Source of the DNA: Prevotella sp. | Lineage (GTDB): Bacteria; Bacteroidota; Bacteroidia; Bacteroidales; Bacteroidaceae | DNA length: 64,000 nucleotides | Direction: 5' to 3' | NCBI GenBank assembly: GCA_017458225.1 | Contig: JAFTFX010000031.1 | Coordinates: 17,784 to 81,783, forward strand | Shown: piece by piece, positions 7,949 to 16,653 of the stretch | Layout of the letters: each line of letters begins with the position of its first letter | Numbering within the stretch: the stretch's first letter is position 1 | Notes under the pieces: model-generated | Seen by the model: only the letters and a program-made list of their open reading frames with translations | Told to the model about the DNA's origin: nothing | The model's database searches: none | Made by a program: the position numbers and the translations under genes

Positions 7949-9613
7949 CTATTCAACTTGTATGATATGGTCGCAATAGTCAACAACAGCCTGCCGGTGA
8001 GTGACGAATATGACCGTGCGCTGCTGGTTGCGCAGCAGGTTGTCAAGCAGTTGCCGCTCGGTGTCGGCATCCAGTGCGCTGGTGGCTTCGTCGAGCAGGA
8101 TGATGCTGCCCGGGCGCAGCAGTGCCCTGGCGATGGCGATGCGCTGTGCCTGTCCTTCCGACAGTCCGCCGCCTTGTTCGGCAAATGTGGTGTCGAGCCC
8201 GTCGGGCAGTTCGAGAGCGAACTGTGCGCAGGCTGTTTGCAGCGCCTCCGTCATCTGCTCGTCGGTAGCGTCGGGGGCACCTATGCGCAGGTTGTCGCGC
8301 AGTGTGCCGCTCAGCAGGGTGTTGCCTTGCGGTACATAGACGAAGTTGCAGCGGTGGAGTGGGGTAAGGGCCTGTTCATGCTCGCCGTTGTAGATGGCTA
8401 TTCTGCCTTGCTGTGGTGTGATGAGCGCCAGCAGCAACCTGATCATGGTGGTCTTGCCAGAGCCTGTCTCGCCCAGGATGGCTGTGCAGGTGCCGGGGGC
8501 AAAGTCGTAGGTGGCGTTGACAACGGTGGGCAACGGGTTCTGCGGATACTGATAGGTCACGTTCTCGAACCTTACGCCGCAGGGCGCTTCCAGCAGGTGC
8601 GCGTCGCCTTGCAACTCTTCGGGTATCTCCTCCAGTTCCATCAGTCGTTCTGCCGAAGTGAACACGCTGACGAATGCCGGTGCCAGCTTGGTCAGGTCGC
8701 GTGCCGGTCCCTGTATGCGGTAGACCAGCTGCAGGAAGGCCGTCATGGCTCCGAAGGTGATGGTGCCGTCGTGCAGCCGCAGCAGTCCCCAGAGGAAGGC
8801 AATCAGATAGCCCAGTGAAAAGCCTGTGTTCAGAAACAGGTTCGACGTGACGGAGAAAGCCGTGCGTCTCTTGACGCGCTGCCTCAGCTCCGACTGGCTG
8901 TCCTCCAACCGGTCCAGCATCTGTTCGTCGGCCTCCATCGTCTTCACCAGCATGCGGTGCTGCATGGTCTCGGTCAGCACGCTCTGTATCACGCTGTCGC
9001 TTTCGCGCACCTTGCGGCTGAGCTGTCTCATCTTGGCAATGTAGAAGCGGCTCAGCAGGATGAAGACGGGCAGGATGCCCACGGTCACGATGGCCAGCCA
9101 GGTGTCCATTTGCAACAAGTAGAAGAAGGCACCGATGAACATGGCAATCGTTGAGATGGTTGACGGCAGCGTCTCGGTCAGGAAGTTCACCACGTGGTTA
9201 ACGTCGGTTTGCAGACGGTTGATCACGTCGCCTGAATGCATGGCTTCGCGTCCGCGCCATTCCGAGCGAAGCAGTCGGGCCAGCGTGTGCTGCTGCATGC
9301 GGTTGCGGGCTCTGACACCCAGGATGTTCTTGATCCAGACACGCGAGATGCCGATGGCAAATTCGCACAGCACGAGAGCCGCCATGATGCCCACGGCACC
9401 GTAGATGGAACCTTCGCGGGCTCCCGAACCAATGTCGATGGCGCGCTGCATGGCCCATACGGTCAGTAGACTGATGGCCACTCCCAGCAGACCGATGGTG
9501 GCATTCAACGTGGCCTGCAGGCGGTTGCCTTTCCATACGTTCCACAGCCATGCGACCATCTGCCGTATGGTGAACTTATTGTCTGTCGTTTGAAAAAAGT
9601 GCCGTATATTCAA
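7949..9613 (-). CDS. ABC exporter, fused membrane and ATPase domains
   Basis: Half-transporter of the MsbA/LmrA type: six predicted membrane helices in residues 1-330, then a nucleotide-binding domain with Walker A GETGSGKT, Q-loop VPQGN, signature LSEGQAQR, Walker B IILLDEATSALD and the switch histidine in THRQ. With 554 residues it is a little shorter than MsbA. The signature starts LSEGQ instead of LSGGQ, which is common. It follows nadK by 8 bp and is probably co-transcribed. The substrate cannot be told; lipids, peptides or drugs are all possible. Confidence 0.9.
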   Translation of the reverse strand: MNIRHFFQTTDNKFTIRQMVAWLWNVWKGNRLQATLNATIGLLGVAISLLTVWAMQRAIDIGSGAREGSIYGAVGIMAALVLCEFAIGISRVWIKNILGVRARNRMQQHTLARLLRSEWRGREAMHSGDVINRLQTDVNHVVNFLTETLPSTISTIAMFIGAFFYLLQMDTWLAIVTVGILPVFILLSRFYIAKMRQLSRKVRESDSVIQSVLTETMQHRMLVKTMEADEQMLDRLEDSQSELRQRVKRRTAFSVTSNLFLNTGFSLGYLIAFLWGLLRLHDGTITFGAMTAFLQLVYRIQGPARDLTKLAPAFVSVFTSAERLMELEEIPEELQGDAHLLEAPCGVRFENVTYQYPQNPLPTVVNATYDFAPGTCTAILGETGSGKTTMIRLLLALITPQQGRIAIYNGEHEQALTPLHRCNFVYVPQGNTLLSGTLRDNLRIGAPDATDEQMTEALQTACAQFALELPDGLDTTFAEQGGGLSEGQAQRIAIARALLRPGSIILLDEATSALDADTERQLLDNLLRNQQRTVIFVTHRQAVVDYCDHIIQVE

Positions 9614-9621
9614 TGTTCAAT

Positions 9622-10509
9622 TCATCTTAAGTCTGCTCCCCACATCATCTTCTCGCGCAGGGTGGCGAAATAGCGCGTGCCGCTGCGCTTCACGATCTTG
9701 GCTGAATAAGGCGCACGCGACAGCCGGAGCGTGGTGCCTTCCGGCAGTTTGCACGACCTGCCGTCGATGCCCACCAGGAATGTGTGACTGCGGCTGCTGA
9801 CGGTCAGCTCTATCTGAGCCGTGTCGGGCAGTACGATAGGGCGCACGTTCAGTGAATGCGGCGCAACGGCAGTCATCACGATGACCCCCGTTCGCGGCAC
9901 GATGATAGGCCCTCCGTTCGACAGCGAGTAGGCCGTAGAGCCCGTCGGTGTCGACACCACCAGTCCGTCGGCCTGATAGGTGGTCAGGTATTCGCCGTTG
10001 ATGCTGGCGCGAATGGAAATCATCGATGCTGTGTCGCGTTTCAGTATCGACACATCGTTGAGTGCACACTCGTTGCCTTCAATCGGTTCGCCGTTGGTCT
10101 CTACACGAATCAAGGCGCGGCTCTCCACCGAGTAGTCGCCGCAGAACAGCGCATCGATGGTGTCTTCAATGTCGTTCACGCTGGTGTCGGCCAGAAAGCC
10201 CAGCCGCCCCATGTTCACACCCACGATGGGAGTCTCTGTCGGCCCCACCATGCTGGCAGTCTTCAACAGTGTTCCGTCGCCGCCCATGGAGATGGCAAAG
10301 TCTGCATTGATGTCGGCCAGACTGACAAACTCGGTAAAGTCGGGCGAGTCAGTGAAATCCTGGAAGGCAGAGCTCAGGAATGTGTAGTATTCCTTTTCAA
10401 TGAATATCTTTGCACCGTGATTGCGCAGACTGCTCAGTACCGACCGGATGGCAATCGACTTGTGCTGTTGATAGACATTGCCGAAAAGGGCGAAACGAAG
10501 TGTTGACAT
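9622..10509 (-). CDS. nadK: NAD kinase
   Basis: Phosphorylates NAD to NADP in the cytoplasm. The 295-residue protein has the diagnostic GGDGTLLKTA motif, the NDVSILKR motif (NE/D motif), the glycine-rich GSTAYSLSNGGPII segment and a conserved HSLNVRPIVLP. Length fits the family. Start ATG at 10509; a -7 box lies at 10535-10542. It heads a transcript with the ABC exporter gene and is divergent from the PfpI gene across the region that holds the 22-bp array at 10628. Confidence 0.96.
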   Translation of the reverse strand: MSTLRFALFGNVYQQHKSIAIRSVLSSLRNHGAKIFIEKEYYTFLSSAFQDFTDSPDFTEFVSLADINADFAISMGGDGTLLKTASMVGPTETPIVGVNMGRLGFLADTSVNDIEDTIDALFCGDYSVESRALIRVETNGEPIEGNECALNDVSILKRDTASMISIRASINGEYLTTYQADGLVVSTPTGSTAYSLSNGGPIIVPRTGVIVMTAVAPHSLNVRPIVLPDTAQIELTVSSRSHTFLVGIDGRSCKLPEGTTLRLSRAPYSAKIVKRSGTRYFATLREKMMWGADLR

Positions 10510-10534
10510 ATACCTTATTATATTTTATCGGGTG

Positions 10535-10542
10535 CAAAGGTA
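10535..10542 (-). promoter_or_regulatory. -7 box TACCTTTG for nadK
   Basis: TACCTTTGCA on the minus strand, 26 bp upstream of the nadK ATG, a standard Bacteroidetes -7 element. No convincing -33 TTTG seen. Confidence 0.6.
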
Positions 10543-10627
10543 ATGATTTTCCTTTAAATGCGCAAATAATAAAGGAATGGATGTCAATGAAAGTTTAAAT
10601 GAAAGGTGGTTAACAATGAATCGTTTT

Positions 10628-10693
10628 ACAAACTCGTCGACTTTGTTAAACAAACTCGTCGACTTTGTTAAACAAACTCGTCGACTTTGTAAG
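10628..10693. repeat. 22-bp tandem array, three units
   Basis: Three direct copies of a 22-bp unit with core ACAAACTCGTCGACTTTG (10628-10649, 10650-10671, 10672-10693). The first two are identical and the third differs only in its last bases. Each unit has CAAA, nine bases, then TTTG, with GTCGAC inside. It lies in the 301-bp gap between divergent nadK and PfpI genes; the rest of that gap is AT-rich and holds the two promoters. Confidence 0.9.
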
Positions 10694-10767
10694 ACGGTTT
10701 GCCGTCGGTTGTTTTCTGTTTTGTAAAAAAATACAATCAAAATCACGGTTTATTCCGTTTTTCTTCG

Positions 10768-10775
10768 TACATTTG
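10768..10775 (+). promoter_or_regulatory. -7 box TACATTTG for the PfpI gene
   Basis: TACATTTGCA, 36 bp upstream of the ATG at 10812. Confidence 0.6.
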
Positions 10776-10811
10776 CATCACAAAGAACCTGTAATTGAAA
10801 AAAGTAAGCAA

Positions 10812-11381
10812 ATGGCAAAAGTTTATGTTTTCCTGGCCAACGGCTTCGAAGATGTCGAAGCGTTGATTCCCGTCGACGTGTTGCGTCGCGGTGGCATAGA
10901 AGTGGTAACCGTCAGCGTGGTCGACGATTCCCAGGTGGTGGAGACGGCTCATCGTGTGCGCATTGAGGCAGACCGGATGTTTGCCGATTGCGACTTCAGC
11001 GATGCCGACCTGCTGATGCTGCCGGGCGGAATGCCTGGGGCCAGCAACCTGAACAATCACGACGGCGTGCGCAGTGCACTGCTGAAACAGCATGCTGCAG
11101 GCAAGCGGGTGGCTGCCATCTGTGCCGCTCCGCTGGTGCTGGGCGGACTGGGCATCCTGCGCGGCAAGCGGGCCACCTGTTATCCAGGCTTCGAGCAGAC
11201 GCTGGAAGGCGCTACCTATACAGGCAACCTCTGCACCGTCGACGGCAATGTGACCACTGGTGAGGGTCCTGCTGCTGCCTTCCCCTTTGCCTACGCCCTG
11301 CTCTCGCAGCTGAAGGACGAACAGACGGCCCGGCAAGTGGCTGTGGGCATGCGATATGCACACTTAATGGAGCGCGAGTGA
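10812..11381 (+). CDS. DJ-1/PfpI family protein
   Basis: DJ-1/ThiJ/PfpI superfamily protein of 189 residues; members act as glyoxalases, deglycases, chaperones or amidotransferase-like enzymes. It begins [20 protein letters not shown], typical of DJ-1-like sequences, with the acidic residue in GFEDVE, a [10 protein letters not shown] loop and the nucleophile cysteine in [10 protein letters not shown]. The longer upstream frame starts within the repeat array and is rejected, as the ATG at 10812 sits correctly behind the -7 box. Its stop overlaps the ispD start (TGATG), so the two are co-transcribed, as is common in Bacteroidetes. The exact reaction is unknown. Confidence 0.9.
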   Translation: MAKVYVFLANGFEDVEALIPVDVLRRGGIEVVTVSVVDDSQVVETAHRVRIEADRMFADCDFSDADLLMLPGGMPGASNLNNHDGVRSALLKQHAAGKRVAAICAAPLVLGGLGILRGKRATCYPGFEQTLEGATYTGNLCTVDGNVTTGEGPAAAFPFAYALLSQLKDEQTARQVAVGMRYAHLMERE

Positions 11382-12034
11382 TGGATTATGTAATCATCGT
11401 GGCAGGCGGCAAAGGCCTGCGAATGGGTGGCGACATTCCCAAGCAGTTCCTGCCGGTGGCAGGACTGCCGGTGCTGATGCGTACCATGCTGCGCTTCCGC
11501 GAGGCGCTGCCCGAATTGCAGATTATCCTGGTACTGCCCAAGGCTCAGCAGGAATACTGGCGAGGCCTGTGTGCTGCCCATCAGTTTAACATCGACTATC
11601 TGTTGGCCGATGGCGGCAAGACACGCTTCCACTCCGTTCAGAGCGGACTGGCACTCGTGCCCGACGATGCTGAGGGCGTGGTGGGTGTTCACGACGGCGT
11701 GCGTCCCTTCGTGTCGGTAGAGGTCATCCGCCGTTGCTATGAGGAGGCTCGCACGGCCAAGGCCGTCATTCCCGTCATTCCCGTTGTGGAGACCTTGCGC
11801 CACGTCACCGAGGGCACCAAGCCGCGCGATGAATACCGGCTGGTGCAGACACCCCAGTGCTTCGACATCCAGTTGCTGAAGGCTGCCAACAGTCAGCCCT
11901 ATCGCGACTCGTTCACCGACGATGCCTCGGTGGTGGAGGCCTACGGACATGCCGTCACACTCGTAGACGGCAACCGCGAGAACATCAAAATCACCACCCC
12001 TGCCGACCTGCTCTTAGCCGAATCATTGTTGTAA
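11381..12034 (+). CDS. ispD: 2-C-methyl-D-erythritol 4-phosphate cytidylyltransferase
   Basis: Third step of the MEP isoprenoid pathway: makes CDP-ME from MEP and CTP. The 217-residue protein begins [20 protein letters not shown] with the CTP-binding GGKGLRMG...PKQF motif, DGVRPFVS in the middle and [12 protein letters not shown] near the C-terminus, all conserved in IspD. The ATG at 11381 overlaps the PfpI stop; a GTG one codon earlier is possible. recG follows 3 bp after the stop. Confidence 0.96.
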   Translation: MDYVIIVAGGKGLRMGGDIPKQFLPVAGLPVLMRTMLRFREALPELQIILVLPKAQQEYWRGLCAAHQFNIDYLLADGGKTRFHSVQSGLALVPDDAEGVVGVHDGVRPFVSVEVIRRCYEEARTAKAVIPVIPVVETLRHVTEGTKPRDEYRLVQTPQCFDIQLLKAANSQPYRDSFTDDASVVEAYGHAVTLVDGNRENIKITTPADLLLAESLL

Positions 12035-12037
12035 AAA

Positions 12038-14134
12038 TTGGACATCCTCTCACAAGACATCATGTACTTGCCGGGCGTAGGCCCTAACCGCAAGAAAATG
12101 CTGAGTCAGGAACTCGGCATAGAGAGCTATGGCGACTTGTTGGAGTACTATCCCTATAAGTATGTCGACAGGAGCAAGGTCTACGAGGTGCGCGAGCTGA
12201 CGGGCGACATGCCCTTCGTGCAAGTGGTGGGACATATCCTGAGTTTTGAGACCTTCCCGATGGGGCCGCGCAAGGAACGGGTGGTCGCCCACTTCAGCGA
12301 CGGCACGGGCATCATGGATCTGGTGTGGTTCAATGGCGGAAAATATGCCAAGCAGAGCTACAAGATAGGCAAGGACTATCTGGTCTTTGGAAGACCGTCG
12401 GTGTTCAACAACCGCATTCAGGTGCAGCATCCTGACATTGATGATGCAACGAAGGTGGACACGACGGCCATGGGCATGCAGCCCTACTACAACACGACGG
12501 AGAAGATGAAGAAGGTGAACTTCAACTCGCGTGCGGTAGAACGGCTGACCAAGACACTGCTGGAGAAACTGAAAGAGCCGCTGCCTGAGACTATCATCCC
12601 TGACATACTCGCCAGCCGTCATCTGATGTCGCGCAACGAAGCCCTGCGTACCATTCATTATCCGCAGAATGCACGCGATCTGGAGCGTGCCCGTCTGCGC
12701 ATGAAGTTCGAGGAACTCTTTTTCGTACAATTAAATATATTAAGGTATGCAAGCGACCTGCGGCGCAAATATCGCGGCTATGTGTTCAATCGCATCGGTG
12801 AGCTGTTCAATACCTTTTATAAAGAGAACCTGCCTTTCGAGTTGACCAACGCCCAGAAACGGGTGATTCGCGAGATACGGCAGGACACCTGTTCGGGTCG
12901 GCAGATGAACCGTCTGTTGCAAGGCGATGTAGGTTCGGGCAAGACTCTTGTGGCACTGATGTCGATGCTTATTGCACTTGATAATGGCTATCAGGCCTGC
13001 ATCATGGCACCTACGGAGATTCTCGCTGAGCAACATCTGGTGACCATCAAGGATTTCCTGAAAGACATGCCTGTCCGAGTGGAACTGCTCACGGGCATCG
13101 TGAAGGGCAAGCGCCGGCAGGAAGTGCTCGACGGCCTGCTTACGGGCGAAGTGCAGATACTGGTGGGCACCCATGCGGTGATTGAAGACACCGTGCAGTT
13201 CCAGAAACTGGGCATGGTGGTGGTCGACGAACAGCATCGCTTCGGCGTGGCTCAGCGTGCTAAGCTGTGGAGCAAAAGTGAACAGCCGCCCCATGTGCTG
13301 GTGATGACGGCAACGCCCATTCCGCGCACACTGGCCATGACGCTCTATGGCGACCTGGACGTGAGCGTCATTGATGAACTGCCGCCCGGACGTAAGCCCA
13401 TCCAGACGACACATGTCTTTGACAATCGCATGACCTCGCTCTATGAGGGCATTCGCAGGCAGATTCGTGAAGGTCGGCAGGTCTACATCGTGTTCCCCTT
13501 GATCGAGGAGAGCGAGAAATCGGATTTGAAGAATCTGGAACAGGGCTTCGAAGTGCTCCGTGAGGCTTTCCCTGAGTTCCGCCTGAGCAAGGTGCACGGC
13601 AAGATGAAGCCTAAGGACAAGGAAGAAGAAATGCAGAAGTTCGTTCGTGGGGAGACGCAGATACTCGTGGCAACAACCGTGATCGAGGTGGGGGTCAATG
13701 TGCCCAATGCCTCTGTGATGGTCATCCTCGATGCCCAGCGGTTCGGACTTTCGCAGCTCCATCAGCTCAGAGGCCGCGTGGGGCGCGGTGCCGACCAGTC
13801 GTTTTGCATCCTGGTTACTACCTATAAACTCAGCGAGGACACACGCAAGCGTATTGATATCATGTGCGAAACGAACGATGGCTTCCGCATTGCCGAGGCC
13901 GACCTGAAGTTGCGTGGCCCCGGCGATCTGGAGGGAACCCAGCAGAGCGGTATGGCCTTCGACCTGAAGATTGCCGATATTGCCCGCGACGGACAAGTGG
14001 TGCAGATGGCCCGCGACGAGGCCCAGAAAGTGATTGACGAGGATCCCCTGTGCCAATCGCTTAAATATCAGATGCTTTGGAACCGACTGAAGGAATTACG
14101 TAAAACCAATGTTAATTGGGCGGCCATTTCCTGA
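12038..14134 (+). CDS. recG: ATP-dependent DNA helicase RecG
   Basis: Branch-migrating helicase that reverses stalled replication forks and processes Holliday junctions. The 698-residue protein has the N-terminal wedge/OB domain (MYLPGVGPNRKKML near the start, VVAHFSDGTGIMDLVWF), then superfamily 2 helicase motifs: LLQGDVGSGKTLVAL (Walker A), APTEILAEQH, VVDEQHRFGV (DEAH-type box), TATPIPRTLA, and the C-terminal QLRGRVGRG and RGPGDLEGTQQSG motifs. Start is taken as TTG at 12038, three bases after the ispD stop, because MDILSQDIMYLPGVGP matches the family's N-terminus; ATG at 12062 is the alternative. Confidence 0.96.
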   Translation: MDILSQDIMYLPGVGPNRKKMLSQELGIESYGDLLEYYPYKYVDRSKVYEVRELTGDMPFVQVVGHILSFETFPMGPRKERVVAHFSDGTGIMDLVWFNGGKYAKQSYKIGKDYLVFGRPSVFNNRIQVQHPDIDDATKVDTTAMGMQPYYNTTEKMKKVNFNSRAVERLTKTLLEKLKEPLPETIIPDILASRHLMSRNEALRTIHYPQNARDLERARLRMKFEELFFVQLNILRYASDLRRKYRGYVFNRIGELFNTFYKENLPFELTNAQKRVIREIRQDTCSGRQMNRLLQGDVGSGKTLVALMSMLIALDNGYQACIMAPTEILAEQHLVTIKDFLKDMPVRVELLTGIVKGKRRQEVLDGLLTGEVQILVGTHAVIEDTVQFQKLGMVVVDEQHRFGVAQRAKLWSKSEQPPHVLVMTATPIPRTLAMTLYGDLDVSVIDELPPGRKPIQTTHVFDNRMTSLYEGIRRQIREGRQVYIVFPLIEESEKSDLKNLEQGFEVLREAFPEFRLSKVHGKMKPKDKEEEMQKFVRGETQILVATTVIEVGVNVPNASVMVILDAQRFGLSQLHQLRGRVGRGADQSFCILVTTYKLSEDTRKRIDIMCETNDGFRIAEADLKLRGPGDLEGTQQSGMAFDLKIADIARDGQVVQMARDEAQKVIDEDPLCQSLKYQMLWNRLKELRKTNVNWAAIS

Positions 14135-14206
14135 CAGCGTAAACGTTTAAGTGTTAAAAGACCCCAAAAAACACACTTGAGTTGCCGTTTTCTTGCGGTT
14201 TTGTAT

Positions 14207-14214
14207 TACTTTTG
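14207..14214 (+). promoter_or_regulatory. -7 box TACTTTTG for the M23/LysM gene
   Basis: TACTTTTGCA with a TTG about 23 bp upstream (14182). Lies 80 bp before the ATG at 14294, which rules out the longer upstream frame. Confidence 0.6.
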
Positions 14215-14293
14215 CACCGTCTATTTGAATAGCCGATATTGTTTTCCATTTGGAACAAGGCTGCTTTTTGACCCTAAAAACATTAACCAAAAA

Positions 14294-15238
14294 ATGATGA
14301 TTCTTAAGAAAATTAGAAATATTGCAGTTATTGTCGCCACCTCATTTGCCGTGCTTCCCGTCATGGGACAGGACCTGCTGGCCAATCAGGCTCCCATTGA
14401 TCGCAAGATGAAGTCAGTGGATGCTGAGATGCTGAAGCAACTGGTTGAGATTGAGGAGTATGACTCGCCTGCCGATGAGTTGTATGAAGATTGGGACAAT
14501 ACCTATGCACACCGCCAGACAGCATTGCCCGATTCGTTCCGCATTGACTTGCGCGACTTCTATATGCCTACTCCGAGTCGCGTGATAACGTCGAACTTCG
14601 GTTCACGCTGGGGCCGTCAGCACAAGGGCCTTGACATCAAGGTGTATATAGGCGATACAATCCGTGCTGCATTCAGCGGAAAGGTGCGTGTGGTGCGCTA
14701 CGAGGGACGAGGCTACGGCAAATACGTCGTTATTCGTCACCCCAACGGACTGGAGACCATCTACGGACACATGTCGAAACAGCTTGTTGCTGAAAATCAG
14801 GATGTGAAGGCCGGCGAACCCATCGGACTGGGTGGCAATACGGGCCGCAGCACAGGCTCGCACCTGCATTTCGAGACCCGTCTCTGCGGCGTGGCACTGA
14901 ATCCTGCCATCATGTTCGACTTTGTCAACCAGGACATCGTGAACGACTTCTATGTGTTCCATAAGGATTCCTACGAGCAGGATGGTCGTTTGGCCACACA
15001 GCTTCGCGGAGCCAATGGCAAGCACGGCTACGATCCTGCTATGGTGAACAGTCCCAATGTGGGTAAGTCGCACCAGGCTTCCAGCGGTGGTTCTGCTCGC
15101 TATCATAAGGTTCGCAAAGGCGAGACGCTCTCGTCGATTGCACGTAAGCATGGCACCAGTGTGAAGGCTATCTGCAAGCTGAACCGCATCAGTCAGAACG
15201 TTCGCCTGCGTCCAGGACAAATTTTGAAGTACAATTGA
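14294..15238 (+). CDS. Exported M23 peptidase with LysM domain
   Basis: Probable periplasmic peptidoglycan endopeptidase or divisome activator of the NlpD/EnvC sort. The 314-residue protein has a signal peptide ending near VLPVMGQ, then an M23 (LytM) domain at about residues 100-215 with HKGLD (first His and Asp of HxxxD), YGHMS and HLHFE (HxH), so the zinc ligands are intact. A LysM domain follows at about 270-314 (HKVRKGETLSSIARKHGTS). Start at the ATG-ATG pair at 14294 behind the promoter. A strong terminator follows at 15260. Confidence 0.9.
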   Translation: MMILKKIRNIAVIVATSFAVLPVMGQDLLANQAPIDRKMKSVDAEMLKQLVEIEEYDSPADELYEDWDNTYAHRQTALPDSFRIDLRDFYMPTPSRVITSNFGSRWGRQHKGLDIKVYIGDTIRAAFSGKVRVVRYEGRGYGKYVVIRHPNGLETIYGHMSKQLVAENQDVKAGEPIGLGGNTGRSTGSHLHFETRLCGVALNPAIMFDFVNQDIVNDFYVFHKDSYEQDGRLATQLRGANGKHGYDPAMVNSPNVGKSHQASSGGSARYHKVRKGETLSSIARKHGTSVKAICKLNRISQNVRLRPGQILKYN

Positions 15239-15259
15239 TTCTTCAATAGCAATAAATTG

Positions 15260-15297
15260 AATAACGGCCAAAATTTTCAAAATTTTGGCCATTATTC
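15260..15297 (+). terminator. Terminator hairpin after the M23/LysM gene
   Basis: AATAACGGCCAAAATTTT pairs with AAAATTTTGGCCATTATT across a TC loop (one C-A mismatch), followed by CTTT. A second, partial copy of the AAATTTTAGCCAAAATT word follows at 15300. Confidence 0.7.
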
Positions 15298-15320
15298 TTT
15301 AAATTTTAGCCAAAATTCTT

Positions 15321-15349
15321 TTTGACCTCTATTAATATTTGTAATTTTG
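15321..15349 (+). promoter_or_regulatory. Promoter for hpt: TTTG - 17 bp - TAATTTTG
   Basis: Full Bacteroidetes-type promoter: TTTG at 15321-15324 and TAATTTTG at 15342-15349, 26 bp before the hpt ATG. Confidence 0.7.
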
Positions 15350-15375
15350 TACCCACAACATAATATAGAACCGCA

Positions 15376-15915
15376 ATGAGCAGAGTGACCATTAAAGACA
15401 AAACGTTTGAGACATCGATGCCGGAGGCGCAAATCAAGTGGCGCGTCAAAGAGCTGGCCCAACAGATTTCAAAGGATATGGAGGGTAAGAATCCATTGTT
15501 TCTGGCCGTACTGAACGGAGCCTTTATCTTTGCTGCAGACCTGATGCGCGAGATGACTATCCCCTGCGAGATATCGTTTGTGAAGCTGGCCAGTTATCAA
15601 GGCACCACGTCGACAGGAAAAATCAAGGAGGTGATGGGCATCAACGAAGACTTGAGCGGCCGCACGGTCATCATCTTGGAGGACATCGTGGAGACTGGAC
15701 TCACCATCCGCCAGATGATAGAGTCGCTGGGCACTCGCAATCCGGCCTCCATCCATGTATGCACCTTGTTCTTTAAGCCGGAGAAATTGCAGGAAGACCT
15801 CAATCTGGAGTATGTGGCCTTCCGCATTCCTAATGATTTCATCTTGGGCTATGGCCTCGACTACGACCAGCAGGGCCGCGGTCTGAAAGACCTCTACACG
15901 CTGGTTTCGGAATAA
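15376..15915 (+). CDS. hpt: Hypoxanthine phosphoribosyltransferase
   Basis: Purine salvage: converts hypoxanthine (and guanine) plus PRPP to IMP or GMP in the cytoplasm. The 179-residue protein has the PRPP-binding loop VIILEDIVETGLT, the FVKLASYQGT flexible-loop region with its SY pair, and the C-terminal FILGYGLDYDQ that holds the catalytic/nucleobase site. It precedes adk by 84 bp of repeat-rich DNA; both act in purine nucleotide metabolism. Confidence 0.95.
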   Translation: MSRVTIKDKTFETSMPEAQIKWRVKELAQQISKDMEGKNPLFLAVLNGAFIFAADLMREMTIPCEISFVKLASYQGTTSTGKIKEVMGINEDLSGRTVIILEDIVETGLTIRQMIESLGTRNPASIHVCTLFFKPEKLQEDLNLEYVAFRIPNDFILGYGLDYDQQGRGLKDLYTLVSE

Positions 15916-15930
15916 AGACGGGAAAAAGAA

Positions 15931-15992
15931 GTATCGAAATCGCGGAATTTCGAAATCTCGAAATAACGTGAAACGACATAACGAAATAACGA
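15931..15992. repeat. Short-word repeat between hpt and adk
   Basis: CGAAAT words (ATCGAAATCGCGG, TTTCGAAATCTCGAAATAACG, AACGAAATAACG) recur about five times in 60 bp, ending just before the adk ATG. Same style as the ftsL-ftsI and adk-obgE spacers but a different word. Confidence 0.6.
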
Positions 15993-15999
15993 CAACAAT

Positions 16000-16572
16000 A
16001 TGAAGAATATCGTGATTTTTGGTGCACCAGGCTCAGGCAAGGGCACACAGAGCGACAAGTTAATTGAGAAATATGGTCTGGAGCATATCTCTACGGGTGA
16101 TGTACTGCGTGCTGAAATCAAGAAAGGCACCGAACTGGGCAAGACGGCTCAGCAGTTCATTGACAACGGACAGCTGATTCCCGACGACCTGATGGTGAGC
16201 ATCCTGGCCAGCGTCTACGACTCTTTCGGCCGCGAGCACAAGGGCGTTATCTTCGACGGCTTCCCTCGCACCATTCCGCAGGCAGAGGCTTTGAAGAAGA
16301 TGCTCAACGAGCGTGGCGACAAGATTGCAGCCATGCTGGAACTTGATGTGCCCGAAGATGAGCTGATGAAGCGCCTCATTCTGCGTGGACAGCAGAGTGG
16401 CCGTGCCGACGATAACGAGGAGACCATCAAGAAACGCCTTGTGGTCTATCACTCACAGACACAGCCGCTCATTGAGTGGTACAAGCAGGAAGGACTGCAT
16501 CACCACATCGACGGTCTGGGCAGCCTGGATCGTATCTTCGCAGATATCTGTGCGGTGGTTGAAAAAATCTAG
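16000..16572 (+). CDS. adk: Adenylate kinase
   Basis: Cytoplasmic enzyme that interconverts ATP + AMP and 2 ADP. The 190-residue protein has the P-loop GAPGSGKGTQ, ISTGDVLRAEIK (AMP site), the FDGFPRTIPQAE signature and RADDNEETIKKRL. The LID is the short type, as in Bacteroidetes, so there is no zinc-cysteine cluster. obgE follows after an 81-bp spacer made of repeated CTAG words. Confidence 0.97.
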   Translation: MKNIVIFGAPGSGKGTQSDKLIEKYGLEHISTGDVLRAEIKKGTELGKTAQQFIDNGQLIPDDLMVSILASVYDSFGREHKGVIFDGFPRTIPQAEALKKMLNERGDKIAAMLELDVPEDELMKRLILRGQQSGRADDNEETIKKRLVVYHSQTQPLIEWYKQEGLHHHIDGLGSLDRIFADICAVVEKI

Positions 16573-16645
16573 TAAACTAGTTGCTAGTATTGCTAGTATT
16601 ACTAGTATCACTAGGATAACTAGTATCACTAGGCATACTAGCTAA
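16573..16645. repeat. CTAGTAT-word repeat between adk and obgE
   Basis: Starting at the adk stop (CTAG), the spacer is seven or eight imperfect copies of a CTAGTATYRCTAG-like word at about 9-11 bp spacing, including self-complementary ACTAGT. It ends just before the obgE ATG. Confidence 0.7.
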
Positions 16646-16653
16646 ATCATTTT

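Noticed and set aside
7904-8818. 304-residue plus-strand open frame
   Set aside because: Shadow of the ABC exporter gene; the ABC gene has full motif support in the other direction.
12740-14056. 438-residue minus-strand open frame inside recG
   Set aside because: Antisense shadow of recG with biased His/Leu/Gln content and no family features.
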